Shown: positions 1 through 5,895 of the stretch, in pieces
Numbering within the stretch: the first letter of the stretch is position 1
Layout of the letters: the number at the start of each line of letters is the position of its first letter
Source: Phycisphaerae bacterium
GTDB taxonomy: Bacteria; Planctomycetota; Phycisphaerae; UBA1845; PWPN01
Direction: 5' to 3'
NCBI GenBank assembly: GCA_026647385.1
Contig: JAPKGY010000232.1
Span: forward strand, 1 to 5,901
Length of the DNA stretch: 5,901 nucleotides
The notes under the pieces: generated by a model
Seen by the model: only the letters and a program-made list of their open reading frames with translations
Databases searched by the model: none
Told to the model about the DNA's origin: nothing
Program-made: the position numbers and the translations under genes

Positions 1-66
1 AAGCCGATCCCGAATCCGCTCGTCTGGTACGGCCAACGAAGCGGCGGCCAGATCATCTTCGATTGA
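1..66 (+). CDS. C-terminal end of an unidentified protein (5' end outside window)
   Basis: Frame 1 is open from the first base and ends at TGA (64-66), giving 21 residues that end in NPLVWYGQRSGGQIIFD. The mix of aromatic, polar and hydrophobic residues and the regular codon use suggest a genuine C-terminus, but nothing in it identifies a family. The gene runs in the same direction as the exported protein downstream, 211 bases before that gene's preferred start. No clear intrinsic terminator separates them: a T5 run at 111-115 has no stable stem directly before it. Co-transcription is therefore possible but not shown. A chance open frame of this length cannot be fully excluded because it is so short. 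Confidence 0.5.
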   Translation, partial: KPIPNPLVWYGQRSGGQIIFD

Positions 67-81
67 CCCAACATCGTCCGG

Positions 82-110
82 TTGCCTGGCCCGCCGTCAC
101 GCGTTACTCT
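82..110 (+). promoter_or_regulatory. Weak sigma70-like promoter candidate for the exported-protein gene
   Basis: TTGCCT (82-87) and TACTCT (105-110) are 17 bases apart, which is the ideal spacing, but they match the -35 and -10 consensus at only 4/6 and 3/6 positions. A transcript starting near 117 would carry the 120-139 inverted repeat and the AGGAGG at 145-150. This is a guess from spacing and position. Such weak matches also arise by chance. Confidence 0.2.
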
Positions 111-119
111 TTTTCCGTG

Positions 120-139
120 CCGGGTCTCACTCGACCCGG
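120..139 (+). repeat. Inverted repeat CCGGGT / ACCCGG in the leader of the exported-protein gene
   Basis: CCGGGT (120-125) and ACCCGG (134-139) are perfect reverse complements with an 8-base loop. A competing pairing exists between TTTCCG (113-118) and CGGAAA (137-142). The repeat lies 5 bases before the AGGAGG motif, so in RNA it could affect access to that site. There is no T run after it on either strand, so it does not look like an intrinsic terminator. Confidence 0.3.
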
Positions 140-144
140 AAACG

Positions 145-150
145 AGGAGG
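145..150 (+). promoter_or_regulatory. AGGAGG Shine-Dalgarno match in front of the upstream in-frame ATG (155)
   Basis: A perfect AGGAGG ends 4 bases before ATG 155, which is in frame with the exported-protein gene. The spacing is short for a Shine-Dalgarno site. It is the strongest such motif near any gene start in the window and is the main argument for a 502-residue product starting at 155. Against it, the 41 extra residues would sit ahead of an otherwise normal signal peptide and look non-coding in composition. Its role is unresolved. Confidence 0.35.
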
Positions 151-277
151 GCTAATGCCGCGCCCAGTTGGACAGTTTCGCCCGGCCCTTGTGGTACAGC
201 CAGGTCCCCACGGCGACTCACCCGCGGAGAGATGGCCGAACCACAACGAAACTCTCCTGCCGGAAACGGCTCTAATC

Positions 278-1663
278 ATGACCCGTCGCCACCCACTCAG
301 CGCCATCACCGTTTCAACGGCCTCCACAATAATGGCCCTCACACTCGGCCTGACAGGTCCGGTCGCGGCCGGCACACACGCAATCGTTGAAATCGAAGAG
401 ATCGTGACCCACTATGTCAATGCGAACAACGGCGCCGGCCCAATGTGGTGTTTCGGGTCGACGGTGATCGCACGCGATGGCGAGGACGTGTTCCTGTCGA
501 GCATCGAAACGGGCAAGGACGTGCCGCCCTTGAGCAACTGCCGATGGCAACTCTGGCATCGGGGCAGCCAGGGGTGGACGCTCATTCAGCACGAGCAGGA
601 ATATCGACAACGCGAGCCTTGCCCGATCGCCCTCGTACGGGGCGGACCCGTGTTTCTGTCGGCGAACCCGTCGACCACGCCGCCGGGAACCCCGTACGGC
701 CCGTGCAAACCGCTGGTGATGCGGTTCGACCGCAAGAGCCCGAAAGAACCTCCGAAAGTCGAAGAGCCAGCCTTCGCGGAAGGAACGTTTTTCACGGATC
801 ACTCGTACCGCGGGTTCGGAGCGGACGCGGAAACGGGCGAACTGCTGCTGCTCAACGTCAACGCCCGGACGGCGAAGTATTTCGTCTCGCACCGCGACAA
901 GGAGGGCGTGTGGCACCAACGCGGAACGATCGCATTTCCGATCCGCGGCGCGTATCCACAGGTCGCCCTGCGCCAGGGGGCGGCCCACGTGATGGCCATC
1001 GGAGATATCGTCGAACCGATCGAGGAATGGCGCAAGCTGAAGAAGGAAAAGACCGGAGCCGATTGGGACTACGTTTTTCGCCGGCTGTTCTACACGTACT
1101 CGCCGGCCATCGGGAAAAGACCTTTCAGCGAGCCGCTGGAGGTGGAAACGGTCGACGCCACCGGCGGGGCCATCAGCAACCTGGACTTGTTCATCGATTC
1201 GAGGGGAAACGCTCACCTGCTCTACCTGAAGATGCCCTATGCCAACCCCATTATTCGAGAAAAGTACTTCCCAAAAGCCGAGAACAACGCCTACCTGGAA
1301 TATGCGATCCTCAAGGACGGCCGCCCGGTGTCCCGCAAAACCCTGGCTGAAACGTGCAAGAACGGAAGCTCGCTGACGCCGGGATACGCCCGGTTCCACG
1401 TCGGCGGCGGGGAAAAGCTCTACCTCGTCGCCTATGGGAGCATGAAGGACGAGTCAGGCAATACGTTCTCGGACAACTTTCTGGCGGCAATTTCCGAAGG
1501 CGACGAAAAACCCTCTTTCGCACGGCTGCACATGAAGCACCCGCTCTCGAATTACTTCACCAACACGCCGCGGGGCGGATCGAAGCCCGGCGACATCCTC
1601 GACCTGCACGGCACCGGCGCCGACGCGCCCAACCTGCGGTATGCGCGGATTCGGGTAAGGTGA
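278..1663 (+). CDS. Exported protein of unknown function, probably a beta-propeller (BNR-like)
   Basis: Product of 461 residues from ATG 278 to TGA 1661-1663. The N-terminus reads as a signal peptide: basic MTRRH, a hydrophobic stretch at about residues 8-31 and a likely cut after GPVAA (31), so the mature protein should leave the cytoplasm. The rest contains recurring short beta-strand-like blocks with Asp/Gly turns, for example ADAETGELLLLN (182-193), IDSRGNAHLLYLK (306-318) and GGGEKLYLVAYGS (376-388), as in sialidase-like propellers. The block NNGAGPMWCFGSTV (50-63) resembles a secreted family I associate from memory with planctomycetes. Mature-region cysteines are C58, C88, C115, C143 and C360, so disulfides are possible. 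I see no complete Asp-box series and no catalytic signature, so no enzyme activity is assigned. ATG 155, preceded by AGGAGG, would give 502 residues; I prefer 278 because it places the signal peptide at the very N-terminus. It stands alone, convergent with the phosphatase gene. Confidence 0.8.
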   Translation: MTRRHPLSAITVSTASTIMALTLGLTGPVAAGTHAIVEIEEIVTHYVNANNGAGPMWCFGSTVIARDGEDVFLSSIETGKDVPPLSNCRWQLWHRGSQGWTLIQHEQEYRQREPCPIALVRGGPVFLSANPSTTPPGTPYGPCKPLVMRFDRKSPKEPPKVEEPAFAEGTFFTDHSYRGFGADAETGELLLLNVNARTAKYFVSHRDKEGVWHQRGTIAFPIRGAYPQVALRQGAAHVMAIGDIVEPIEEWRKLKKEKTGADWDYVFRRLFYTYSPAIGKRPFSEPLEVETVDATGGAISNLDLFIDSRGNAHLLYLKMPYANPIIREKYFPKAENNAYLEYAILKDGRPVSRKTLAETCKNGSSLTPGYARFHVGGGEKLYLVAYGSMKDESGNTFSDNFLAAISEGDEKPSFARLHMKHPLSNYFTNTPRGGSKPGDILDLHGTGADAPNLRYARIRVR

Positions 1664-1668
1664 GGTTG

Positions 1669-1726
1669 AAAAGCCGAAACCGCAGACCCGACGTCGCAAA
1701 AGCCGAAACCGCGGACACAACGTGGC
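1669..1726. repeat. Two tandem copies of a 29-base direct repeat
   Basis: Copy 1 (1669-1697) and copy 2 (1698-1726) abut exactly and match at 25 of 29 positions, counted by eye. The first 15 bases, AAAAGCCGAAACCGC, are identical. The differences fall at unit positions 16, 20, 22 and 27. They begin 6 bases after the stop codon of the exported-protein gene. There is no spacer between the copies and no third copy follows, so this is not a CRISPR array. It may be a remnant of a short intergenic repeat family, but that cannot be judged from one locus. Confidence 0.75.
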
Positions 1727-1833
1727 GAATGCGAGCGAGTCGGCCCCACACGATCGCGGGCACAGGCCAGCCGCTTCCACTCTCAGTTCCGATCGGCGAG
1801 TCACCCCCAACGGGTAGCGTCCGCAGCTCCACG

Positions 1834-1850
1834 CGTGACGACATGTCACG
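1834..1850 (-). repeat. Inverted repeat spanning the phosphatase stop codon
   Basis: CGTGAC (1834-1839) and GTCACG (1845-1850) form a perfect 6 bp stem with the 5-base loop GACAT. The phosphatase stop codon (minus strand, 1846-1848) lies within one arm. Position and shape would suit the 3' end of the phosphatase mRNA, but no T run follows on the minus strand, so it is at best a weak or factor-assisted termination element. Confidence 0.3.
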
Positions 1851-4011
1851 GCATGATTTTGACGACAACGAGTGTAACATCGTCCTGTTGAGGGAAGTCC
1901 GCGCGAAAGGCAACCAGGGCTTCGGTGACGGCCTTCATGATGTCGGCGGCGGAACCGGCCGCGTTCCGGCGGACCAGCTCGCGGAGCGCGTCCTTGCCGA
2001 ACATCTCGTTGCGGCTGTTGTGCATCTCCCAGATGCCGTCGGTGCCGATGACGAGCACCTGGCCCGGTGTAAGATACTCGCGACGGCTCTCCTGATAGTC
2101 GGCCTCTTCCATGATGCCCAGGGGCAGGCCGCCCTCGTGGAGTTCCTCGAACCTATCGCTCGCGGGGTCATAGAGAAGCGTCGGGTCGTGACCGGCGTTG
2201 GCGAAGCGGAGCGATCGGCGCCCGCCGTCGATAACCAGGTAAAACAGCGTCATGAACCGCCCGGCGGGCGTATCCACGGTGAGATGGTAGTTCATCTTGC
2301 GCATCAGGTCGGCAAGCGAGTCGCTGCGATCCAGGGAACTTCGAAGAACCGCCCGCGCACTGGTCATGAGCAAGGCCGCGGCGATCCCGTGGCCCGTGAC
2401 GTCGCCAACGGCGATGCCGAGCTCGCCGGGCCGGAGTTCCGACAGATCCAGGAAGTCGTAGTAATCGCCGCCGGTCTCGTCGCAGTAGATGCTGGTGCCG
2501 GCCACGTCGAGGCCCGGAACCTTCGGCGGCGATGAAGGCAGGAGGCACTGTTGTACCTCCATGGCCAACGTGAGCGATTGCCGGAGACGCATGCGGTCCT
2601 TCAGGGCGGGGACCATGGCGTTGAATTCGCCGCCAAGTTGGCCGATCTCGTCGTGGGTTCGGACCTCCACCCGGGCGTCCAGATCCCCCGCGGCGATGCG
2701 ACCGGCGGCTTCAGCGAGTTGCCGGATCGGTCGGGTCACGTGGCGAGATCCGTAAAACGCGATGGCCAGCACAATGAAGATCACCGCCAGAGCGATCAGG
2801 GCCCTCAGCCGCAACTGGCGGTTGGTCAGATCCAGAATGGTTTGCTGGGCTTGTGCAGCCTCGGCCACGATCTCCTCGTACGGCACAACCACCACGGAGA
2901 AGACGGTATTCTTCCAGACCGGCCCGAACGCCCACATCGAGGGGCCGCCCTTGAAGGCCATTTGGCGAACCCCGCACTTGCCGGCCTGCATGTCCGCGAG
3001 CATACCCAGAAAAGTGTCGCGGTCGGCACTCTCGAGCCATTCGCGGGCAGCGCCGTCTCTCAGGGACATGGCCTTCGCCTCGGTCGGGTGGAGGAACACC
3101 ATCAGCCCCAGCTCCTCGGGGCGATAAGCCTTTACGTCGATGTCGCGCAGACGACGGACGTTCTCGGGCCGGGTCCGCGGACTCAGCCCGACGAGATAAC
3201 TCGCGGGCGAGCCGAAGCTCGGCAGCCGGGTCTGCTCGATGAATTCCCCGACGGCCATGTCCACCGCGGTCACCCCCGCAAATCGCCCGTCGGGCCCCTG
3301 TACGGGCATCGAACACGTCAGAACAAGCTTCCCCGACGCGGCATCCACGTACGGCGGCAGCCACCGGATGGAGTCGAGTTCCTTGGCTCGCTGATACCAC
3401 TCGCGAGTTCGCGGATCGAAGTCGGGCGGATACTTCCCGTGGCCCGGGAATGCGCCGTGCAGGCCGACATCCAGGGCAGTGTATTGCCAGAAGATCTGGT
3501 CCGGGTATTGCTGGAAGAGACTGCGGTAAACGGGCGTCAGACCCGCCAATCGCAGGATATCGGCGGCAATCGAGTCCCGATTCACACCGGGGGCCACGAC
3601 GAGAACCTGCTGGTCGAGGCTCACCCGCAGCGGCTTCGCGCCGGGATCCGACGGTTGATACCGCCGCGGCGAAGTCAACTCGAAAGGCAGAGTCTCCGGC
3701 GTCTCGAAATCGTTCACGAAGAATGCCGGCCTGGCCGGCGGATGGGCGTGCGCCAGGCACTCCCGGGCGGCCTGAGCCTGAAGCTGGACGATGAGTTCGA
3801 TCGTCCGGGCTTCGCGGCCGATGATCTCAGCCTGACTGGCGACCAGAAGGCCCAGCTCGTTCTCGGCCCGGGCGGTCAGGACCTGCGAAGCCCGTTGCCC
3901 GATCGTCTCACCCAGACGCTTCGTCGAGCGGTTCATCGTCGCGGCAATGAACACCAACGGCACTAGGGCCACAAGGAGAAGCAGGATCAGCAGTTTCCAG
4001 CGGATTCTCAT
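1846..4011 (-). CDS. Membrane-anchored Cache-HAMP-SpoIIE (PP2C-type) serine/threonine phosphatase
   Basis: Product of 721 residues from the ATG at 4011. Order: TM helix at about 7-24; large periplasmic sensor at about 30-395, with a Cache signature near 216-255 (WLPPYVDAASGK, then SMPVQGPDGRFAGVTAVD); second TM helix at about 403-420; HAMP at about 421-475 (HVTRPIRQLAEAAGRIAAGD, later DEIGQLGGEFN); short linker with MEVQQCLLPSSPP (484-496); phosphatase domain at about 485-719. Metal-binding acidic motifs look intact: GGDYYDF (514-520), GDVTGHG (536-542), GTDGIWE (656-662) and QQDDVTL (708-714); NAGHDP (605-610) and GLPLG (628-632) are also typical. By family knowledge (RsbU, SpoIIE), binding of an extracellular ligand would control removal of phosphate from a partner protein, often a STAS anti-sigma antagonist. 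No such partner is adjacent. An in-frame ATG at 4077 would add 22 residues starting MSKLCPPCKPGG. I chose 4011 because MRIRWK leads directly into the TM helix; only a weak GGTGGG lies upstream. Confidence 0.93.
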   Translation of the reverse strand: MRIRWKLLILLLLVALVPLVFIAATMNRSTKRLGETIGQRASQVLTARAENELGLLVASQAEIIGREARTIELIVQLQAQAARECLAHAHPPARPAFFVNDFETPETLPFELTSPRRYQPSDPGAKPLRVSLDQQVLVVAPGVNRDSIAADILRLAGLTPVYRSLFQQYPDQIFWQYTALDVGLHGAFPGHGKYPPDFDPRTREWYQRAKELDSIRWLPPYVDAASGKLVLTCSMPVQGPDGRFAGVTAVDMAVGEFIEQTRLPSFGSPASYLVGLSPRTRPENVRRLRDIDVKAYRPEELGLMVFLHPTEAKAMSLRDGAAREWLESADRDTFLGMLADMQAGKCGVRQMAFKGGPSMWAFGPVWKNTVFSVVVVPYEEIVAEAAQAQQTILDLTNRQLRLRALIALAVIFIVLAIAFYGSRHVTRPIRQLAEAAGRIAAGDLDARVEVRTHDEIGQLGGEFNAMVPALKDRMRLRQSLTLAMEVQQCLLPSSPPKVPGLDVAGTSIYCDETGGDYYDFLDLSELRPGELGIAVGDVTGHGIAAALLMTSARAVLRSSLDRSDSLADLMRKMNYHLTVDTPAGRFMTLFYLVIDGGRRSLRFANAGHDPTLLYDPASDRFEELHEGGLPLGIMEEADYQESRREYLTPGQVLVIGTDGIWEMHNSRNEMFGKDALRELVRRNAAGSAADIMKAVTEALVAFRADFPQQDDVTLVVVKIMP

Positions 4012-4040
4012 GATGACCCACCGTGACCCGCCGATGAGTG

Positions 4041-4064
4041 GCCCCCCCGGTTTACACGGGGGGC
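4041..4064 (-). repeat. C-run/G-run hairpin upstream of the phosphatase start
   Basis: On the plus strand GCCCCCC (4041-4047) pairs with GGGGGGC (4058-4064). A one-base shift gives CCCCCCG (4043-4049) against CGGGGGG (4057-4063) with a GTTTACA loop. This 7 bp all-GC stem lies 29-53 bases upstream of the phosphatase ATG on the minus strand. No T tract follows on either strand, so it is not a standard intrinsic terminator. If transcription starts near 4075 it would be a strong 5' leader hairpin; if ATG 4077 is used it would be coding (CPPCKPGG). Confidence 0.55.
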
Positions 4065-4078
4065 AAAGCTTGCTCATG

Positions 4079-4098
4079 CGTATGATATACCCGTATGA
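4079..4098 (-). promoter_or_regulatory. Likely phosphatase promoter region with CGTATGA direct repeats
   Basis: This is an unusually AT-rich patch for the window. Read on the minus strand it contains TATCAT (complement of 4082-4087), a fair -10 element; no good -35 lies 17 bases before it. On the plus strand CGTATGA occurs at 4079-4085 and again at 4092-4098, a 13-base period flanking the putative -10. This layout could be a binding site for a regulator. Transcription from here would start near 4075, giving a leader of about 65 bases before the ATG at 4011. Confidence 0.35.
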
Positions 4099-4174
4099 CG
4101 GCCGACGCACGCCGGCTGGAAACGCTCCCCTTCGGGTCGCGGCTGTACGCGGGAATGAGGCGACACCGCCGGGC

Positions 4175-4246
4175 GTTGCATCGAGCCCCTTCCACGCGTA
4201 CGATCCGTTTTCCAATCAGGACCTCAGGGCCAGGGATCGATGCAAC
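4175..4246. repeat. Long interrupted inverted repeat, possible structured RNA or operator
   Basis: GTTGCATCGA (4175-4184) and TCGATGCAAC (4237-4246) are perfect 10-base reverse complements. Inside them a single G/A mismatch (4185 and 4236) is followed by three more pairs, CCC (4186-4188) with GGG (4233-4235). The enclosed 44 bases show only weak further pairing. A 13 bp stem of this kind is unlikely to be chance over so short a region. The total length is tRNA-like, but there is no T-arm or anticodon arm. Orientation is unknown because the element lies between divergent genes. Confidence 0.6.
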
Positions 4247-4297
4247 TTGCGCGCAGGTGCTCCTGGAAAACGTGCTCTTGGGGTCGCGGACCGGAAA

Positions 4298-4319
4298 AAG
4301 GTGGGCCACCTTACGGTGG
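4298..4319 (+). repeat. Palindrome AAGGTGGGCCACCTT plus GGTGG repeat upstream of lysS
   Basis: AAGGTGG (4298-4304) and CCACCTT (4306-4312) are perfect reverse complements around a single central base, too tight for an RNA hairpin but suitable for a dimeric DNA-binding protein. The same CCACC (4306-4310) can also pair with GGTGG (4315-4319) across a TTAC tetraloop, which would form a small RNA hairpin about 52 bases before the lysS start. Function is unproven. Confidence 0.35.
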
Positions 4320-4371
4320 ACGAGGCTCGCCGGACCGCGAGGCTCGGCCCGCCGGGAGAGTCGATACCTTC

Positions 4372-5895
4372 ATGAGTGAGTCGCAGCAAGTACAGGATCG
4401 TCGCGCCAAACTGGAGAAGATCCGCGAACTGGGGGTCGACCCCTACGGCTCGCGGTTTCCCGAGGTCCGGTCGATGGCTGAGCTCCGCAAGGCGGGTGAG
4501 GCCGCCGGGATCCAGCCCGGGCACCACGCCGAGCACCTCAAGGCGCGGGTCGCAGGCCGTGTCATGCTGCACCGACCGTGCGGCAAGCTCATCTTCATGA
4601 CCCTGCGGGACGCAAGCGCAGATCTGCAGATCGGAGTGAGCAAGGCCGCGGTCAGCGACCGGGACTTCCAGATCGCCGCCAAGCTGCTCAACCTGGGCGA
4701 CATCATCGGCATCGACGGCATCCTCGGCAAAACCAAAACCGGCGAGCTCACCCTCTGGGCGACGTCGGTGACCTTCCTGTGCAAGGCGCTGCAGCCGCCG
4801 CCGGCTAAATGGCATGGACTGAAGGACATCGACCTGCGCTACCGCCGGCGGTACGTCGACCTGTTCACCAACCCCGGCGTGCGCGAGACGTTCAAACAGC
4901 GCAGCCTGATTATCGACGCGATCCGCCGGTGCCTCGTGGACCAGGGCTTCTTCGAGGTCGAGACACCCGTGCTTCAGCCGATCTACGGCGGAGCGGCCGC
5001 CCGCCCCTTCACCACACACCACAACACGCTGGACATGAACCTGTTCCTCCGGATCAGCCCCGAACTGTACCTGAAGCGACTGCTGGTCGGCGGAATCGAG
5101 CGGGTGTTCGAGTTCTCCCGCGTCTTCCGCAACGAGGGCATCGATACGCAGCACAATCCGGAATTCACCCTGCTCGAGCTCTACCAGGCGTACGGCGACT
5201 ACAACGACATGATGGACATCACCGAGATGATGTTCGTCGCCGCCATCGAGCGGATCGGGGGCGGATTCACGCGGAAGTTCGGGGAGTACCAGATCGACTT
5301 TACACCGCCCTGGCCTCGGCGAAAATACGCGGACCTGCTTCGCGAACACGCCGGCGTGGACATGCACGACATCGCCGCCGTGCGCCGCAAGGCCGGTGAA
5401 CTGGGCCTCGAACACAAGGGAGTCGCCGACGCGATCGTGATCAACGAAGTCTTCGAGGCTTGCGCCGAACCCAAACTCATCCAGCCGACCTTCGTACTGG
5501 ACTACCCGGCTCCGCTCTGCCCGCTCACCCGGCGAAAGCCCGACGACCCGAACATCGCCCTCCGATTCGAGGCCTACGTCGCCTGCTGCGAAATCGCCAA
5601 CGCCTATACCGAGCTGAACGACCCCGGAGTGCAGGAGGAGAACTTCCGCCGCACCCTGGAGGGCGAAAAACGAGACGAGACCATGGCGGTCATGGACGAG
5701 GACTTCCTCCTCGCCCTGAAGGTGGGCATGCCGCCGGCCGGCGGACTCGGAATCGGCATCGACCGCGTGGTCATGATGCTGACCGACTCAACCAGCATCC
5801 GGGACGTGATCCTCTTCCCGTTGCAAAGGCCGCGGTCCGTGGCGGATGATACCGCCGAACTGGACGAACAGGGTGGAATAATCGAGCCAAAGTAG
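4372..5895 (+). CDS. lysS: Lysine--tRNA ligase, class II (LysRS)
   Basis: Product of 507 residues, a usual length for bacterial LysS, complete from ATG 4372 to TAG 5893-5895. It attaches lysine to tRNA-Lys in the cytoplasm using ATP. An N-terminal OB-fold anticodon-binding domain spans about 55-140 (GRVMLHRPCGKLIFMTLRD at 62-80, KWHGLKDIDLRYRRRYVDL at 146-164). The class II catalytic core follows: motif 1 region GFFEVETPVLQPIYGGAAARPF (192-213), LRISPELYLKRLLVGG (226-241), motif 2 FRNEGIDTQHNPEFTLLE (252-269), the ELNDP segment (414-418) and motif 3 GLGIGIDRVVMMLTDSTSIR (458-477), ending in ILFPLQRP. All key regions are present. At 402-407 the usual glycine-containing stretch before EIANAYTELND reads VACCEI. 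GGGAGAG (4354-4360), 11 bases before the ATG, is a plausible weak ribosome site. The 44 codons upstream in the same open frame show no LysRS similarity, so I exclude them. Confidence 0.97.
   Translation: MSESQQVQDRRAKLEKIRELGVDPYGSRFPEVRSMAELRKAGEAAGIQPGHHAEHLKARVAGRVMLHRPCGKLIFMTLRDASADLQIGVSKAAVSDRDFQIAAKLLNLGDIIGIDGILGKTKTGELTLWATSVTFLCKALQPPPAKWHGLKDIDLRYRRRYVDLFTNPGVRETFKQRSLIIDAIRRCLVDQGFFEVETPVLQPIYGGAAARPFTTHHNTLDMNLFLRISPELYLKRLLVGGIERVFEFSRVFRNEGIDTQHNPEFTLLELYQAYGDYNDMMDITEMMFVAAIERIGGGFTRKFGEYQIDFTPPWPRRKYADLLREHAGVDMHDIAAVRRKAGELGLEHKGVADAIVINEVFEACAEPKLIQPTFVLDYPAPLCPLTRRKPDDPNIALRFEAYVACCEIANAYTELNDPGVQEENFRRTLEGEKRDETMAVMDEDFLLALKVGMPPAGGLGIGIDRVVMMLTDSTSIRDVILFPLQRPRSVADDTAELDEQGGIIEPK

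Larger units (their letters stand above)
4012..4371. other. Divergent intergenic region between the phosphatase gene and lysS
   Basis: These 360 bases hold no ORF with protein-like composition. The open frames that cross the region are extensions of the two flanking genes or antisense shadows. It does hold several possible regulatory structures: a C/G-run hairpin (4041-4064), an AT-rich patch with two CGTATGA direct repeats (4079-4098), a small GGCG-ACAC-CGCC hairpin (4159-4170), a long interrupted inverted repeat (4175-4246), and a palindrome followed by a GGTGG repeat (4298-4319). I could not match any of these to a tRNA, SRP RNA, RNase P RNA or T-box. Confidence 0.6.

Noticed and set aside
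314..1399. Minus-strand ORF (361 codons) opposite the exported-protein gene
   Set aside because: Composition is Arg/Val-rich without domains or a plausible start context, and the plus strand has a coherent signal peptide and beta-strand pattern.
1669..1726. CRISPR repeats
   Set aside because: The two copies are directly adjacent with no spacer, and only two copies exist.
1735..1812. Imperfect direct repeat of GCGAGTC followed by a C run (1735 and 1796)
   Set aside because: Only a 7-base exact match with loosely similar flanks; expected by chance in GC-rich DNA.
2551..3966. Long plus-strand ORF (471 codons) antisense to the phosphatase
   Set aside because: It lies entirely within the phosphatase gene on the other strand. 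Its translation is low-complexity Arg/Gly/Pro/His-rich with no motif, while the minus strand encodes intact Cache, HAMP and PP2C motifs. It is a high-GC shadow.
4175..4246. tRNA gene, suggested by the 72-base length and closing stem
   Set aside because: The closing stem is 10+3 bp rather than 7, and there is no T-loop consensus, D-loop GG or anticodon arm on either strand.
4298..4320. Possible T-box antiterminator motif upstream of lysS
   Set aside because: The GGTGG is followed by GCCACC rather than the T-box NACC pattern, and there is no terminator with a T run, Stem I or specifier loop that I can see.
4240..4371. N-terminal extension of LysRS from the upstream in-frame ATG at 4240
   Set aside because: The 44 residues are Arg/Gly/Trp-rich and unlike any LysRS N-terminus. 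The ATG also falls inside an inverted repeat arm.
4216..5415. Minus-strand ORF (399 codons) opposite lysS
   Set aside because: It is antisense to a fully conserved LysRS and carries no recognisable family feature.
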